DNA from: Candidatus Omnitrophota bacterium
GTDB lineage: Bacteria > Omnitrophota > Gorgyraeia > Velamenicoccales > Velamenicoccaceae
Length of the DNA stretch: 63,344 nucleotides
Direction: 5' to 3'
Assembly (NCBI GenBank): GCA_020052645.1
Contig: JAGVOQ010000021.1
Location: 1 to 63,344, forward strand
Part shown: positions 23,201 to 38,200 of the stretch, piece after piece
How positions within the stretch are numbered: position 1 is the first letter of the stretch
Layout of the letters: the number at the start of each line of letters is the position of its first letter
Notes under the pieces: model-generated
What the model saw: the letters and a program-made list of their open reading frames with translations, nothing else
Told to the model about the DNA's origin: nothing
Databases searched by the model: none
Translations under genes and position numbers: made by a program

Positions 23201-26200
23201 GTAATAATCCTGGAACTAAAAATCGCTGCATCCGTTTTAACAAATTATCCTTAAAATCTTTTCTCTTATGGCTGAAATAATTAATAAAAACATTTTTGAT
23301 TTCTTCAGTCGTCCTTTCTGGCTTTAAATACGCTATAATGGATCGGAATCCTAATATTTGAGCAATATATCGGGCTGTGGCAAGCTCGTTATTCTTAAGC
23401 TTTGGCTCTGCTTTCCATATCTCTTCTTTAATGTATTGCAATCGATAAATGACTTTCGACGTACGCCTGCTAGAAACATTATTAGACAGATTGCGGATAT
23501 GGTCTTTGATGAAGGCGCGCGCGTAGTTATGAACTTCGTAATCATCACCTAATAAATCCCACTCATCATCCTGCGGCGCCCCATAAAAAGAAGAAACATA
23601 TAATCCCGCCGATTTCTTATAAACAAGAGCAAACTCCAGGTCTAGATCGGATTCAACAGATGTGCACCGTTCAACCAAACCACGCAAACCGAGAACTCTA
23701 ACCTTTTCATAAGGATTCATGCGAGACTTAACCCATGACCTTACTCTTGGTCTTGAACCATCAAGCTGAGGTCGTTGACCACCTATACGAAGAGTGCCCG
23801 TATTATCCAAAAAGGAATAGGTTACTAACCTTTTTTTGGAAGAAAACCTTTCCTGGCTCAAAGAATCAAGGTGCACCCCGACAATCTTTTCTGTTTCTTT
23901 ATCTGCAATGGGCAAAAACTCATAAGAGGCAAAATTTGGCAAAAAGCATATTCTCACCGGAATTCCGTTTATTATTTCCCATTCATATTTCGTTTCAGGA
24001 TAATTTTTAAACTGAAAAAACCCCATGGCTCTGCCCAATCCTACACGACTCAGACCATTGCTCTTTCCCTCAACCACAATATGCCCAAGCTTAATTCTAT
24101 CCTCGTATAATAAAGGAAGATCTTCCTCTTTTAGATACAAAGGCTTACTGTGCTCCTCGGCGAGAGAAAGAATTTGGCGCCAGGCGGTTTCCCTTTTTTC
24201 TATATCTGCACACCACGGGAAAACACTCATATTGCCTTTACCTTGACTTCTCAGTTTTCTATGTAATTTGATAATATCTCTATTTTCTAAACCCAGTCTT
24301 TTGAAATCAGCTAAAGTTACCCCATTCTCCACCGGCGAGCTTGCAAAGTAATAACCTTCTTCTTCGGATTTATTATGTCGTGTATTATGTCGTGACTTAG
24401 TCTCGACAGATTCTATAACGGGCGAGCTGGAACGATGTTTTTTAGCATCTTTTAAAACTATTATTTTGCTGTTTTGATAAAAAGATTCTATGGAGCCCTC
24501 CCTCCACCAGCCTTTAAGAGGGGGGCGAAGTATCAATTCCGGCTTATGAAACGGAACGACTCCGGGATTCAAATGATAACCGCGAGAAAGCACCCCTCTG
24601 ATTTGCATATATTCTCCACCTAAAAACTCTTTTCCTAATTTTCTCAAAACTCTGCGTATAGCTATATCCTGATAGTGATGACCGGCTGTTTCTTGCCGAT
24701 TATAATCTAAACCACTATCGATATTGCTCAACGCATTGTCGTAGACATCTTTGGCATTCTCAACCAACCATTTAAGTTTTTCGGGGCGGATTTTAAAAAA
24801 CCTAAAATAAGCTTCTTCATACAAGTCTAAGGCCTTCTGAGGAGACACCAATAGGTCTTCAACAAAATGAAGCAACTGCCAGCTATCCTTTCCAAACCAT
24901 TCATCCAATCTTTTAAATACGTCTTTTCTCTCATAACCGAAAAACCCTGGACGAAAATAACCTTTTTCCTGATAAATTTGCAGAAATCGCTCTTTTTCAA
25001 TATTCAAAATAATACAACTTTTCTGCACTTCATTTCTCTCATTATTATTTCCGATACCTATCAAAGTCTTTGCCATCCCCGGGATTAAAGGCAAGCCAGC
25101 GTCTTTTCTGTAATAAATAACGGCTTCATTAAACAGCCTCAGGCTATGATAAGCATGGAGCAGAACAAAATATCTAGAATGCATCGCGTAAAAGACAACC
25201 TGGCCTGTCTGTAGATTACGGTTATGCATATAAAAAGGCCAATCAACGTCGTTAAAAGCGACCCGCTCACCTTCGGCACGGTGGCTGACTTTAGGTAATC
25301 CAACCTTCTCTCCTCGTCCATAGCCGACGAAACCCTCAACTCTCTCCAATGGATTCCCCTCCTTTTCTGAGAAATACTCAAGTACGGACTTAACGTAATA
25401 GATTGTCCTGCCTGTTGCGTGCAAATCAACGATACGGATATTTTTATAGTCCAAAACGCCGATATTCTTTAACTGTTTATATATAAATTCTGCTTCGCAT
25501 CTTACGATTTCATCTGTTTCAATAAGCCTGGTTAACTCTTTCTTAAATCTCCGGGAGAATGCGAGATATATTTTTTCGTCAAACTTGTTCTCATCAATAC
25601 CGCCAGAATATTCTTTTTGCTCGGGAATATTGAGCGCCTTTTTTGTTTCATAAAATATTTTTCCGGTTAATTCTCTCGCATGATTCAAGCTTTCGCTGGA
25701 AACATAACAACTGTAATTATAATATGGGGGCAATCCTGGTTGATAAACCAAACCGGCTCTTTTAGGTCTATTTTTAAAAGCATCTAGATAAGACAAAAAC
25801 TCAAATGCGCTTATTGCATCCCGCGCCAAGAAAACAGTAAATTCGCTATCTTTTAAATCAATGGTTTCAAAAAATAAACGATGTTCATCAATTCTCTTTT
25901 CCAGCTTAACTCTATAACTTACCCTGCCCCGTTTATCCATATGACCAAAATCATTCATAATCCCATAAAACGCGATTCCCTCATTAAGATAGAAATCAGC
26001 CCGTTCCAAAGCCTTATTGACGGAATTTAACACAAAGAATATTTCTTCCTTATACAAAGGCCTGACAAGACCTTTGTCATCCAAAATCCAAAGATTTTTT
26101 GGTAAAGCCCAAAAAAGGCTATTTAAATCCTCAATCGTAAGACCTTTTGCATTGATAATTTTTTCAGCGCTTGCAACCGCATGGTCCGCTAATCTCAAAA

Positions 26201-29200
26201 GATTTTCTCGGTCTTTATAGAAGACATTTCCTCTATCATGTGGATATACTTCCATAACGGACAACTGATTATTTAAAAGGAATAATCTGGAAAATGAATA
26301 ATCATGGCCTATAAAAGACACGCAATCCCGGTGTTCAGTAATATAGGCATACAGAACAAAAGGTTTTTTTCTCCCCTTAATCGATGATAAAGAACTTACT
26401 TTATAAGAAGAGAAATATTTCTCTTTATCAAATAAATAAGTCAAACATAATTTGCAAATCTCTTCTGACACCGAGACTGGACAGCCTAATATTTTTGCAA
26501 ATCTATGGATTGTATCTTGCGGAATATTTACAGGCGAACTTGTCTGTGACAAAGGCTGCAATATATATATATGATGTGGATTATCGAAAATACTCCAAGA
26601 CAATTTACCTCTGGTAACAAATAAGCTGTCTTTAAGCGCTTCAACTCTATTCCCTCTATAATGAATGTCTGTTTCAAGCAAATATCCCTGTTGAGAAGTT
26701 TGCCTATACATCAGATTCCAAAATTTGCTGGATGCTGCCAAACCTCCGCAATAGCCGGGATAATTAATATAAACAAGGTCAAATTTTCCTTTGTAATCAA
26801 AGATATCCTGAACTAAAAACTGAATTGTAATAATTCGATTATTCATCCATGGAGCTGCTTCAATTTTTTCATTAAAATATAGGGATAAACAAAGTTCCAT
26901 TTTTTCAATTGAAACAATATCAACCTGGCTCTTGTTTTGGTCAATGAGTTTTTCATGTTGATAGCTAAATTCGGCTAATCTCCTCTTCATCTGCTGTTGC
27001 AATAAAGTCATATCACCGGACTGATAATAACGATAGGCTACCGAGGCATTTAGCCCATCATCTTCCCATGGTTTAAAAATAGTGGCTGCATTCATTTCGT
27101 CAGGGTCTAAAACATCAACATATACTAAATTCTTAAGACGAGGCAATAATTTACCTAATAAAATCACGCTCTCCAAATCCAATTCACTGGCGGGATAATA
27201 GACAGGCCCTTCAAAAACCATAAAGGAATCTTTCATCGCATTTGTTTTTCCAATCGGCGAGCTGGACAAATCAGTTAGCCGGTTCACCCATTGTTCAGTC
27301 CTTCGACTAAACTCAGGACTCCCTGCCTGACCGACAGGCAGGTCTTCGGTCGTTTGCCAGTTAAAATCAAAACCGGCTAACTGGCTAACCGGCAACCGAC
27401 TAACCAAAACAACCGGCGAGCTGACGGCGGTTTTATCGATCTCTATTTCTATTCTTAAGCTCCCATCACGCAAAGATTTGGCAAGTTCAAAATCTGCATC
27501 AGAAACCATAAAGCTCCAACCGTCAACCTTATCCTCTGATGGCTCAAGCTCCAATCTTTTGCCCAATGATTGTAAAACAATTTTACCCTTAAGGCTGCCG
27601 ACTATCTTTTGGCAAACATGCCAGATACCAAAAGAAGCAGGAGCATCTTTGCCCCTGGGTTTTTTCCCAAGCAATCTAAGGGGCCTTAAAGTCCTGACAT
27701 CAATGCCAGTCCCTTTATCCTGAATAATAATTCTGATTTTACCGTTGAGATCTTCTCTAACAACAACGGCCTTGCCCTTCCCGTGTTTTAGGCCATTTTC
27801 CACCAAGCCTGCCAATGAATTAACCAACTCTTCATCATTCTCAAACTCCAACCACTTCATCGACTTGATTTTTCTTACTATTGAAGGATATTTGCTCCTG
27901 CCTGATAGCTTAAATGCGCTTAAATGAGAAAGGTTCTTAAGCGCTTTGTCCGCTTTATAATTTTCACGCCATCCTTTCAAAAGAATCTCGTCAATATAAT
28001 TATTAATCCTGATTTCTTTTAAAATGGACTCTTCATTTAAAATATCGATAAAAACATCGTGAATCTTTGGATCAAACTGGCTTCCTCGGCCTCCCCACAT
28101 AAGATTCTTAGCTTTATCAAAAGACATCCCATCGCGATAAGGCCTGTCCGAAGTCATCGCATCAAATGTATCGGCTATTGCTAAAATTCTTGCGCCCAGA
28201 GGTATCTCTTCTTTACTTAATCCTTCAGGATACCCGCCTCCGTCAAAACGTTCGTGATGATGCTTTATGATTAAAACAACCTCTTCAATCTCAGGGGCCG
28301 CAACCCGGGAGAGAATAAAGACTCCTTCAGGAATATGTTCCTTTATCACGGCGAATTCTTCCTCCGTCAAGCTAGTGGGCTTGTCTAAAACAGCTCTCGT
28401 GATAGCTATCTTTCCAATATCATGGAGCCGTGCTGCGAGCTTAATCCGCTCTACTTCACTCTTTGGCAATCCTAAGCGATGGGCTATTAAAGAAGCGTAC
28501 GTTTCGACCCTTGCGCTATGACCGCTTGTGTAAGGATTTTTTGCTTCAAGCGCTGAAGTAACAATATTTAAAATATCTACGGCTTTATTAACCTGATAAG
28601 CTCTTATGCGATCGATAGACAAAGCGCCTAACTGTGCAAAAACTTCTGCTCTATTTAAATCTTCTTGGGTAAAAACACCATTTCTTTTATTAACAAGCTC
28701 CAGTATTCCTATAACTTCATCATTGATTTTTAAAGGAACCAACAATAAAGACTGCGTCGCATGCTTTGTGAATTTATCGATCCTTACATCAAATACTGCT
28801 TCCCTAGAAACATTATTTACAAAAAATGCCTCTTCTTTAATGATGGCTTGACCTGTAAAACCCCTGTCTGCATTAAGCAAAACATCATGTAATTTCTGGC
28901 TTTGTGGGCCTATGGCTGAAGCAAAATAAAGATAATCACGGCTGCCAGGGACAAACAACAACAGAGACCCTCCATCCGTACCTATTAAATCAACAAGGCT
29001 TTCAACCAAAGTATCTGCCACCACGCTTAATTCACGGGAAGAAAGCTTTTCCAGTAAACTTCCCATTATAGACGTTGATAAGGAAACTTTTTCAAGAGAG
29101 CCAGCCCTATTGTCTTCTTCAATAGGCGAACTGGTTTTTTGATATATGAAAACACCCTTTTCTTGAACATGTCCATAGTTTATTTCTTCTATATGCTCCA

Positions 29201-32200
29201 ATAATTCAATTTTCTCATAACCGGAAATCAATCTGTCCGAAACGACAATCCCTTTGTTTTGTAATAAATTAAAGATAAACGCAATAGCATCTGGCTCAAG
29301 CTTCCCGGGATACATGGCTTTATAATTAATGTTATTGATCGCGAATTTTTTGAGGCAAGTCTTTAACAGAGCCGGATAAGAAGATAAATCATTAATATCG
29401 ACTCCTCCGAAAAAGAACAACTCCCTTGCCTGTCCATCCAAAATACCTTCTTCGTCATAGCTAAATTGTAAATGCGCTGTATTATCGTCTATATAATTCA
29501 AACCTATTCTCTCTTTATCCACACCCATCAGCTCTAACTCCCAAAAAATAGGATCCTCTAAAAAAAGGAAGTCTTCTAAACCTCCCGTGTGCGAAAAGCC
29601 GTCTATTTGCTTATCGATGAAATACTCATCCTTTGCCCATCTCTTATTTGTCTCTCCGCGAGACTCACCCTCCCCAAAGCTCAACTGATCCACGCAAATC
29701 ATTACTCTTGGATTAAAAAGAAAATATGATAAAAGAATATCTGAGCCGGATGACGGATAAAACAATACTGAATCACCGAAATTACAATTAAAACGCATAC
29801 CCCTTATGACACCCTTCAGACGACGGAACATATCTGCCCTTTCTCTGCCATAAAGGAAATCAAGCCCCTGCTCAATGGGTAAGCCTACCGGTGAGCTAGA
29901 AGTAAAATCAGGCGATAGATGATGGCCAATAATCGATAGTTTTAAATTTTCGACTGAAGGCTGACCTGTGCCCGTAAGGGTAAGGCTGACGACTGATGAC
30001 CAATAACCCGCCGGTGAGGAAGCAACACTCCAACCACGAAGACTGCTTGTTCCAACAAGCTCGCCGTCTGAACCAAAATACTCGATAGAAGTTGAGCCGC
30101 CAGTTGAAATTGTAAGGCCTTCTATGCTATGGCGGTCGCCTTCAGTCCAGCCCAACGCTGTCTTAAACGCAAAGCCCAACTCGCCGCCGCTTATAAATGC
30201 TCTTTTGATGCTCCCCGCCTCTGTCAACTCTCTAACCTTACGCGCTATAACAAAAGTACCCTGACAATAAGGTTTCTTTTCAAATCTGCCCAAAGGCCCT
30301 TCCCACAACAATGTGTCTGTCTTTAATAAAATACGTCCTATTCTTTGTTGCGATCTTAAACCAATATCCTGGCCATCAATCAAATCTTCGGTAATGAATA
30401 TTTTTACTCCATTGTTTGATAAGTGCTGCTGCAATTGTGTATCTAACAATTCAGTGCCAAATTTTCCAGAAAGAATCAGGTTGTACCCACCCTTTAAATA
30501 TTTAATTACAAATTGAGCGATTTCCCTGCTCTTGTCTTTCTTCGCTCCGGCAAATATTGCCGTTAACCTGCCCCTCTGTTTCAAGTCTTTCAAAAGGCCT
30601 AGAAATTCGTTATGAAGCTCTTCTTCTTCAACCTGCCAAAAACCTTTTACTCCTGGGATTAATTTTGAAAGCCTTGTTAAAGAAGCTGTCCCCTTGCGGT
30701 GCATGATCGGGAAACCTTCTGCAACAAAAACCGCCTGAACACCAAAAGGAATCAGACTTACTAGATCCTTCGCAAAAGATATCCGCTCTTGCTCATTTTC
30801 TGACGTTTCGCGTAAATCAAAACGGGTATTTTCAAGCATAACAGCTTCAGAAGGATTCATCTCAGCGACAGCCTTGCGCTCCTGGTCTCCGATAATCCTA
30901 AATATTCCATTTTCTAAAACAACACCGTCTAATTTTTTGACTTTCACTCCGCTATTTTTCTCAACGGCCTTAGCCAATCTGTCCGTTTCTAGTCTTTTTA
31001 CGATTCTTCCTTTTGGACGGCCTATATGATTAAATAAAACCATTTTCCCGCCGTGTTGCGCAATATGCCTGACTGTCCTTGAGTGCATATTAATGCGAAT
31101 ATCATCTATAATACTTTTCCTTAAATCAAAATGCGTATCGTCAAGATTGGTTCGAACAAGAAATATTGTATTCTCGATCCATTCAACAGGAACATCCGCT
31201 AAATTATAATAAATTCGAGGCGCCCTGCTATTAACCGGAGAGGAAGAAACATCAGACGATAGTCTTTTGCTTTCAACTTGTATCTTTGTGACCTTGCCTG
31301 TGCCCGCAAGGGTATGACCTTGTGACTTTTCAATCACCGGTGAGCTTACTCTTGAATTTTTCGAGAAATTGATAATCCGGCCGGAGGCGGAAAGATACAA
31401 CAACCCTTCTTTACCTTTATACTCTTTAAGCTTACGGCTCTCCCACAAAACCTCGAAGAGATCTATCGCCCTAATTTCCTGATTAGCTATTATGGAAAAG
31501 CTAAAGACTCCATTAACATAAAAATGATCGCTTATCCTCTCATCCCTTAAAGGACAATAAAAAGAACCCTTTTCTATCACATTAGTAGTATAAAATTGAT
31601 ATGTAAGTTTTGTATCGGCAATACTGAATATGTTAACTATTGTATGTTTCTTGGTATAGGCACAGAATTGAGCAAGCCACGCCTCTGATAAATTGAATTC
31701 GTGCGTTAACGAGAGTCCGACCAGAATGTTATCCTCACCAGAATAATCCTTTCCGTAAAGGACAAGGGCAACGGGTTTAATTCCTACATCTTCGGATAGC
31801 GCTCCAAGTTTCTCAGAATAAACAACCGCAAAAGGGATGCCAGCATTATCCAATAAACCATGGATACTCTCATCCAAAACAATCTTCTTTAATATCTCTT
31901 TGAAGGTATTACGCAATTTCCATAGCTCCTGAGGCATGAAATATATATGAGTAAAACTTCCGGCCAAATTTGTGTCTTTCGGCAAAACATATTCGGAATC
32001 TTCATTTTTGAATCTGACGTCTAAGCCTGCATCTCTTGTCTTTGGTAAATCCATAACAGTCAAAATTTCTAATTTAACATCTTGCACAATAGGAGAACTT
32101 GTCCGTTGAGACAAATCTTCCTCGATAGTTTTAATAAAATCCTCATATCCATTCCAGAAAGATATTTTTCTATCAGCAGAAATCGTAAACCCTTCCCTCT

Positions 32201-35200
32201 TCTCAGGATTAGCCACAGCATCTTCAGTTCCCTCTTTTTCTCCATTGAGTCCAATCTCGGCGCGCCAGGCTTGTTTCTCAGGACGCCTCTCTTTTTCTTT
32301 TACATACACCGACCAAGTGCCGGTATTGCCATAATTTGCTTTTGTAAAATGGCTCAAGAAAGCATTAACAGGCCCTTGATTCATAAGAACAGCCTCATGG
32401 GTGTGCCCACTGAAGAGGGTCAACAAAGGATCTTCATCGCCCGTATACCACGAAGCAAAATTCATCACAGCAAGAGCGCGATTCACAAAATCCTTCATCC
32501 CTGAAACTAAAACACCGGGAAACAGCTTCCCGACGATTTGCTTTGCTCTTTTATAAATCCTTGTCAAATCACGCTCAGCCCGGCTCCAGCCCAGACGCAC
32601 AAACAAATACACAATCCAGGTGATGACCCTGCCGCTTTTACTTTGATAGCAGAATGGATCTGAGACATGCCCATGCTCATACAAAAGTCCTCTATGCCGG
32701 TCAAAATAATAGCTAAGGATATCAACTCGAGAACCTAAATCCCTCCTTACCACATCACTCAAATGCTGTTGAGCGTCTTCAATCAGTTTCATCAGGCGCT
32801 TTCCCGTTACTTTCCGGTTATTATGGCGGGCAAAATCCAAAATGCCTTTATCAACATAAAAAATCTTATCTTCTTTATCTAAAACAACGCCGATCTCAGA
32901 AATGCCTTTGGCAAGAATAAAATCATATCCGTCTTTGGCCAGGTTCTCCGCCACATCACGAATAAACGGCCACTCTGAAAGTATCTTTATGAATTCCGAG
33001 CGAGGGCGCGATCTCTTTACTATATTCATTCTTGCGATTTTGCGCGCCTCATAAGACTTCTTGTCGATTTTTTCTCTTAAGACGTCTTCATCATGGTTAC
33101 CTACGACATAGATAATCCGTCTGACTTGGGCCAATTTTTCAAAAAGCAATTGATAACTATGCTTAATTTTTCCGTATTTTTCCTGCCAAAGTTCCAAGAA
33201 ATCACCGCAGGTAACAAACCTGCCGCGAAGCCTGATGATTTCTTCCGTGATTTTTATCAGTTCTTTTTCTTTGTCGCTGCCAAAATTATCTATACGATCC
33301 TTCCCTGCAAGGTGAGTATCGGATATTACTACAGTCATAGAAAAACCTTCAACAAAAGATAAAATCTCATTTTCAGCCGCCACATCTTTATATTCAGAAA
33401 CAAGCTCAACCGATGAATAATCAAACTCTATCCAGACATTGCCAAGTTTCGCTAATGTTTCTTTCCTATGCTGCTTTAATTCTTCAACCAATTCCTCTGC
33501 TTCAAACTGTTCTATTCTTCCGTAAACAACAGTTGCTTTCTCGGCCTCTTTTCCGCAGGCAAGCGAAAGCGAATAAAGACTGGTTTCTATTTCTTCTGAT
33601 TTAATTAAATCTTTATAAAAAGCATCCTGCGGAATCATTGCTAAAAATTCATTTTTATGCACATGCTCTAAGATGAGCCTATCAACAGACTCCCTGGCTC
33701 TTGCAAAAACCTTACGGGCAAGCCTGCCCATTTCTACGTCAGGCTCATGACTATTCCCTCGATAAACATTTACGACAAAAGGATCAATAACAAACAATAA
33801 ATCTTCTTTTTGAGACTGCTTCCAGAATGAAGCGCCCATAACAAGCTCACGGACAAATTCATTTAAACTCAATTCATCTTCTGCGGCAACACCCAGATAA
33901 GTCGGCTTTTGGCCTATCATCTGAGTGTAGAGCTTCCTATTGCCGGCTAAGGCCTGCCAACTCTTTCCAAGTTTCGATGCCTCATCCAAATCGCCGAATT
34001 TCATTGTCAGTCCAACCGTCCTTTTCGAATCAACCGGAACCCTTACTTTATAAACCCCCAAAGGTAGAGCTGCAGTTATAGGGCTGCTGGAAAACTTATC
34101 GTCTGTTTCTAAAACCTCCTTATGAGATCCTTTAGCTAAAACATATAACCCCGCAAGCTCTTTCAATAAATCAAACCGCTTAAGTTCCGTTTTAAAATTT
34201 TCCAAATCAGCGGGTTTTATCAGAATCATGCTCAGGTTAATAATTTTTTGGAAAGCTGAGATAGACGACTCGACAGAAAAACCTGCTTTATTCATCAGTT
34301 CTAGACTAGTCTGATCTGCCAAAAGATCTCCTCTTATACCCTCTCGCATTGCAACATGCAGCATGACCTCATCTGCAATAAACAAACTTAAAAGAGACGG
34401 AACAAAAACCCAAAAAGCTAGAATTGGATTAGAGAAACACCCAAGCACCGTGCACAAAACCATAGCTACAACACTCTTACGTAAAATATTATTTTTAATC
34501 CACATATGGGCGGTTTTCTTTAGTTTAGTAATATTAACCAAATGGCCTGCCTCATGGCCGACAAAGAAAGCCACTTCTGAATCGCTGATAGACAAGGGAT
34601 CAAGCCACGTAGTACCTATTGTAATCTTTACAACATGCTCGCTAATCCTTGAAAAATCTATGCACGCCTCTATATCATTTTTTGAATCTACGGTAAATTC
34701 AAAGGTTACGCGATCAAGGATCGGATGCAGATCTTTAGCTGCTTTTTCAATTTTTTCACCGATTCTCTTGAGTCTTTTAAACGCAGCCTCTTCTTCTACA
34801 GGTGAACTCGCCTTCAGCGAAGATTTTTCTAATTTTTCAGCAGCGGATGAATTGGATAGGATTATATCTGAGGAGGAATTTAAAGAAATGCTTACCTTAT
34901 TTACTGCAGATTCTTCATCGCCTTTGTCAGAACCCCTTAATCTATAAAGATAATAAAGAAACCAATCTGAAATAATTGACCTGTTGCCCTCAAGCCTAAA
35001 AATACCAAGAGGCGCAACTATCAAAGCACCTCGACCAATGGGCTTTTTGGTAATAACAACCTCTGCCTCCATCAATGCGCGCGCCCATAAACCACCTGTA
35101 ATAGTAAATAATGAATCCACGTAATCGCATACGTCACCAAAGACGGCATCATGAAGCTCTTTGCCTATACCTATTAATGCGGCCCAAATAAAACCAAGAG

Positions 35201-38200
35201 GGCCCAAAAACCCGATTCCTACACTTGCTAAAAAGTGCTTTACCAAATCAGGTCTGCCTAACAAATTAACAAAAGATGTTGTTTCTATCGCCAAATTTGC
35301 TAAAAACAGGCTGACAGAAATACCTAAAACCGGTTTTAAAACAGGCACCTTCTCAAGTTTATCCACAAAAATTTTGAGCGCTGATATCGGGCTGCTACAG
35401 GTAAAAATGCCATCATCAAGACTGAACAAAACTCTTTCAAACAACTCATTACCAATACTCCTGACCTCCCCTTGCATATCCAAAAGCCTCTCATTTTGCA
35501 AAGACCTGCCCAGACCATATTCTTTCCATGCCCTAGCTACCCTTTTCCATTCCGGCGAGATCACTGAAATTATCGGTGATGAAACACCAGAACCCTCAAC
35601 AGAAACACTTCTTTTATTCGAATAAAACCCCACAATACTCTCCGCTTCATCTGCCAATATCTGCAATAAATTCCTTACCTCAGCAACTTTTTCCTTATTT
35701 TTCTTTCGCCAGCCAATTAAAAGTTTATAGCTAGCGGCATCGTCTAAAACTATTTTTCCGGAAAGAGACCCAGTCAAAATATCTGACAGAAGCTCTGAAA
35801 AAAGTCTGTGTGCATCATCTCTCCAAATAAGGCCAAGCGAGAAATCTATATCTGAAAGCTCAAGACCTTGATTCATGAGATGGTGATTCAATATACTCTT
35901 GTGCAAATACTGAATTGACTTTGCCTGTGTCTCTATACCTGATATATCTACAAAACCATACTCAATCCTGACATATTCCTTAGCCCTTAAAACCTCTACA
36001 TCCTCATCTTCAGGCAAAATCACCTTCTCCGATCTTTTTGTCTTTATTCTATTATCACTTGCAAAAGCCACTACATTAGCAAGCATAAGCAAGCGGGCGT
36101 CATCATGGAATTCCATATAACAAAATTGATCCCAGAGTTCTCTTGGAATACCCATATTAATCTGAATGGAAATAATGTCCTTATCTGAAATACTGGCGAC
36201 TTCCATAACCTTCTTTAGAATATAGAGCTGTGTCCTGAAACTGACAGAAGGAGCAAGATTAAATTCTAAAACCCCGGCAGAATCAACATAATTAGGCAAA
36301 CAATAAATTGCAGAGCGGTCTCTCCCCTCTTTAGCTTTCTTTAAAACATCACCTATTTCCTTATATTTTCTTTTTGATAATTCTATCTCCCATCCGGTCG
36401 GTGAATTAAGGAATTCCTCCCTGGCTTCAAGTCCTAATATCGCTCCTTCTCCGGCTCCAAATAATAATGCGTGTTTTGCGGCAGGCATAATCTCATTTTG
36501 CGTTTTGTCTTTTTGATTTTGATCTTTTATCGGTGAACTTGAAAAATCATAATCCTTGTCTCCTTCGTCTGTCTGCCTGCGCGCATGCAATCCCGACAAA
36601 TCGCCTTTTTCAAAATTCAAGCTTCCGGAAATAATGGTACCATTACTGGATGAGATATTTTCTGAAGCAGCGAACACCTCTTTATTTTCCTCATCTGTAA
36701 ACATCCCCTTGCATTCTTTCTCTGACAAAAGCACGGCTTTATAATTTTTGCCATTGAACAAAAATTCAAAAACTTTAGCCCCATAAATACTTATTGTAGG
36801 CGTCATGCCCAGATTCAAGATATCTTCTATAGGGCGCCTGCTTCTTAAGTTCGGATAATGCCTAGCAAGTAAAAATAATTCTTCTAACAATTGGCGCCTT
36901 AAGTCATCCCGGAAGAAAAAGAGTCTCATCATAGCTATCGCAAGGTTGTTATATTGATCCTTATCTAATTTCCTAATATCCTTGCCAAAGAAAGCTAAGC
37001 TTGATCGTAAGTATATTTTCTGAACTGGCTGAAGTTCAACAAAACGACTGACCACATCATCTAAGACATTACCCAGCTCTTCAAGATGAGCAATGATATT
37101 TAAAAGATTTTTTTTCACACACTTGCTTGATACCCCGGCATTTTTAGCAAGATCTTCTATCTCTGGCACGCTATCTCTAAAAGCAATGTGTCGTGTTAAA
37201 AGAACTAAATCTTTGCACGGATTTTTAGTTATAACAAATTTCCTTCCCACTTTTATCGCTTCTTTTAACTCCCGCAGGATCTGCTCTTTCCTTAACTCAA
37301 CCTCTTGACCTATGTTTGGATTTTTCCTGAATTGTGCAGATAAAAAGCTTATGTTCACCATAAGGTTTTTTGCAAGGTTCTTCTCGTCTAAATCTTTTAA
37401 GGATTCTGCTTTTTTGATTAAATCCATGGCTCTCTTTGGAAAACTTTCCACGATTGTTTTAACAATCTGATATTTTCTTGATTCAATCTCCAGGCCTATA
37501 AAAGGGTTCCTCTTGATGTATAAAGAAAAAAGACTACGTCTTACCCCGAGCTTCTCCGCAAGTTTATCCCTGTCTAAATTTTTTACTGATTTTACTCTTT
37601 TTATTGAAACTATGGCCTTCTTTGAGAAGGCTGACACGGCAGGCGACAACTTCTTAGGCATAGAGCCCGCTTTAATCTGCATTCTTCTCAACTCTATTTC
37701 TATACGTATAAAAGGATCTTCTTGTATATATTTCAACAGAGACCGACGAGTTACTCCAAGTTTAAAAGCCAAAGGAATCATTTCTAAATCATCAAGCATA
37801 GTGATTCTCTTGATAAAATTAATAGCCCTTTCAGAAAAACTTGGTACCTTTGGCATTGCTTCTGCAACTTCAGGATAATCTTTATATCTCAATACGGTTT
37901 GATGGCTCAAGCGAGACTCTCTAGCTATAAGCCGCCAGCTTACCCTAAATTTTCCGCTCTCATTACTACGCTTCTTTAAAGTTTCAATTGCAGAAATAAT
38001 CTTTTTCAGCGAACCTTTATCCTCACTTACGTCTTTTTGTAGTTCCTGGTCTGTTTCCAAATAACCACTAACCATCCATTTGCTCAAGCCCGACTTTTTA
38101 GCCAAAGAACGAATATTTATTTTTCCGCCTTCCATTAAAAGTTCTAGCTGCGCTAATTTTATTTTCGTCTCTCTGAAATGAAAAATTCGCTCGTTTGCTC

